From: Lachnospiraceae bacterium
GTDB taxonomy: Bacteria > Bacillota > Clostridia > Lachnospirales > Lachnospiraceae
DNA: 6,019 nucleotides
NCBI GenBank assembly: GCA_021205045.1
Contig: JAJPYH010000088.1
Location: 1 to 6,019, forward strand
Direction: 5' to 3'
Shown here: positions 5,847 through 6,019 of the stretch, piece by piece
How the letters are laid out: every line of letters starts with the position of its first letter
Numbering within the stretch: the first letter of the stretch is position 1
Program-made: the position numbers and the translations under genes
Notes under the pieces: model-generated
Database searches by the model: none
Told to the model about the DNA's origin: nothing
What the model saw: only the letters and a program-made list of their open reading frames with translations

Positions 5847-6019
5847 ACTTGCCGCCTGCACACAGAATCCCTTCTGATTAACTATGGAAAACACCTTTAA
5901 AATAAAAATGTTCATGCCGACATCAGGAACCTGATTTTCTTTGTCTGCATGAACATCATACCATACTATTACATCGAATAATAATTAACTGGCTATACCT
6001 TCATTTGATTTTATGCCAG
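5847..6019. other. AT-rich intergenic end without a gene
   Basis: Together with 5712-5846 this makes about 308 nt without a supported gene. It contains the hairpin at 5908-5956 and an imperfect inverted repeat CTGGC (5989-5993) / GCCAG (6015-6019) at the window edge. A possible minus-strand -10 box TATGAT lies at 5955-5960, with TTATTA 18 nt further upstream. The promoter of the exporter operon should lie here or in the leader, but no candidate matches consensus well enough to call. Confidence 0.35.
5901..5956 (-). terminator. Probable intrinsic terminator of an upstream minus-strand gene
   Basis: The arms 5908-5922 and 5942-5956 are complementary at 14 of 15 positions (ATGTTCATGCCGACA against TGTCTGCATGAACAT). 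A second small stem, TCAGG/CCTGA (5923-5934), is nested in the loop. Read on the minus strand the hairpin is followed directly by TTTTTATTTT (5901-5908 and beyond), as expected of a Rho-independent terminator. The plus strand has no T-run after it. It would end a transcript entering from right of the window and isolate the exporter operon. A role as leader attenuator is possible if a promoter lies just upstream. Confidence 0.55.

Noticed and set aside
5271..5900. Plus-strand open frame of 209 codons over the start of the operon
   Set aside because: It is antisense to the membrane-domain gene and leader, low-complexity, and has no convincing domain.

Overview
The window is a minus-strand gene cluster from what looks like a gut-type Clostridia genome, most likely Lachnospiraceae-like. 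That placement is an inference. It rests on moderately high GC with AT-rich intergenic ends, Shine-Dalgarno (SD) sites of the GGAGG type, and the style of the tandem MdlB-like ABC exporter genes and of the alcohol dehydrogenase and aldo/keto reductase fragments. I see no rRNA, tRNA, CRISPR array, transposase or phage gene.

Reading in the direction of transcription (right to left): an AT-rich end (about 5850-6019) carries a long hairpin followed by a T-rich tract, probably the terminator of a gene outside the window. Next is a leader (5712-5850) with a 60-bp-spaced direct repeat and a CGGACA/TGTCCG palindrome cluster. Then comes an ABC exporter operon. Its first subunit is split: a membrane-domain ORF (4602-5711) and an ATPase-domain ORF (3660-4517) lie in the same frame, separated by a 13-codon tandem repeat containing two in-frame TAG codons. 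The second subunit (1850-3685) is an intact fused membrane-ATPase protein whose start overlaps the end of the ATPase ORF. The two subunits probably form a heterodimeric exporter, made here from three polypeptides if the split gene still works. The substrate cannot be read from the sequence.

Below the operon is a chimeric gene remnant (1201-1635). It keeps the start site and N-terminus of a zinc alcohol dehydrogenase, joined in frame to the C-terminus of an aldo/keto reductase, and it has a further TGA at a position that is normally tryptophan. Next is an intact AraC-family regulator (243-1109), whose 3' end has been tandemly duplicated in 37-bp units running past its stop codon. The first six codons of another gene, with a good ribosome binding site, leave the window at the left edge.

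The most unusual aspects are the amber-interrupted repeat linker that splits an ABC subunit, the in-frame dehydrogenase/reductase fusion remnant, and tandem duplications at three separate places (the AraC 3' end, the ABC linker and the operon leader).
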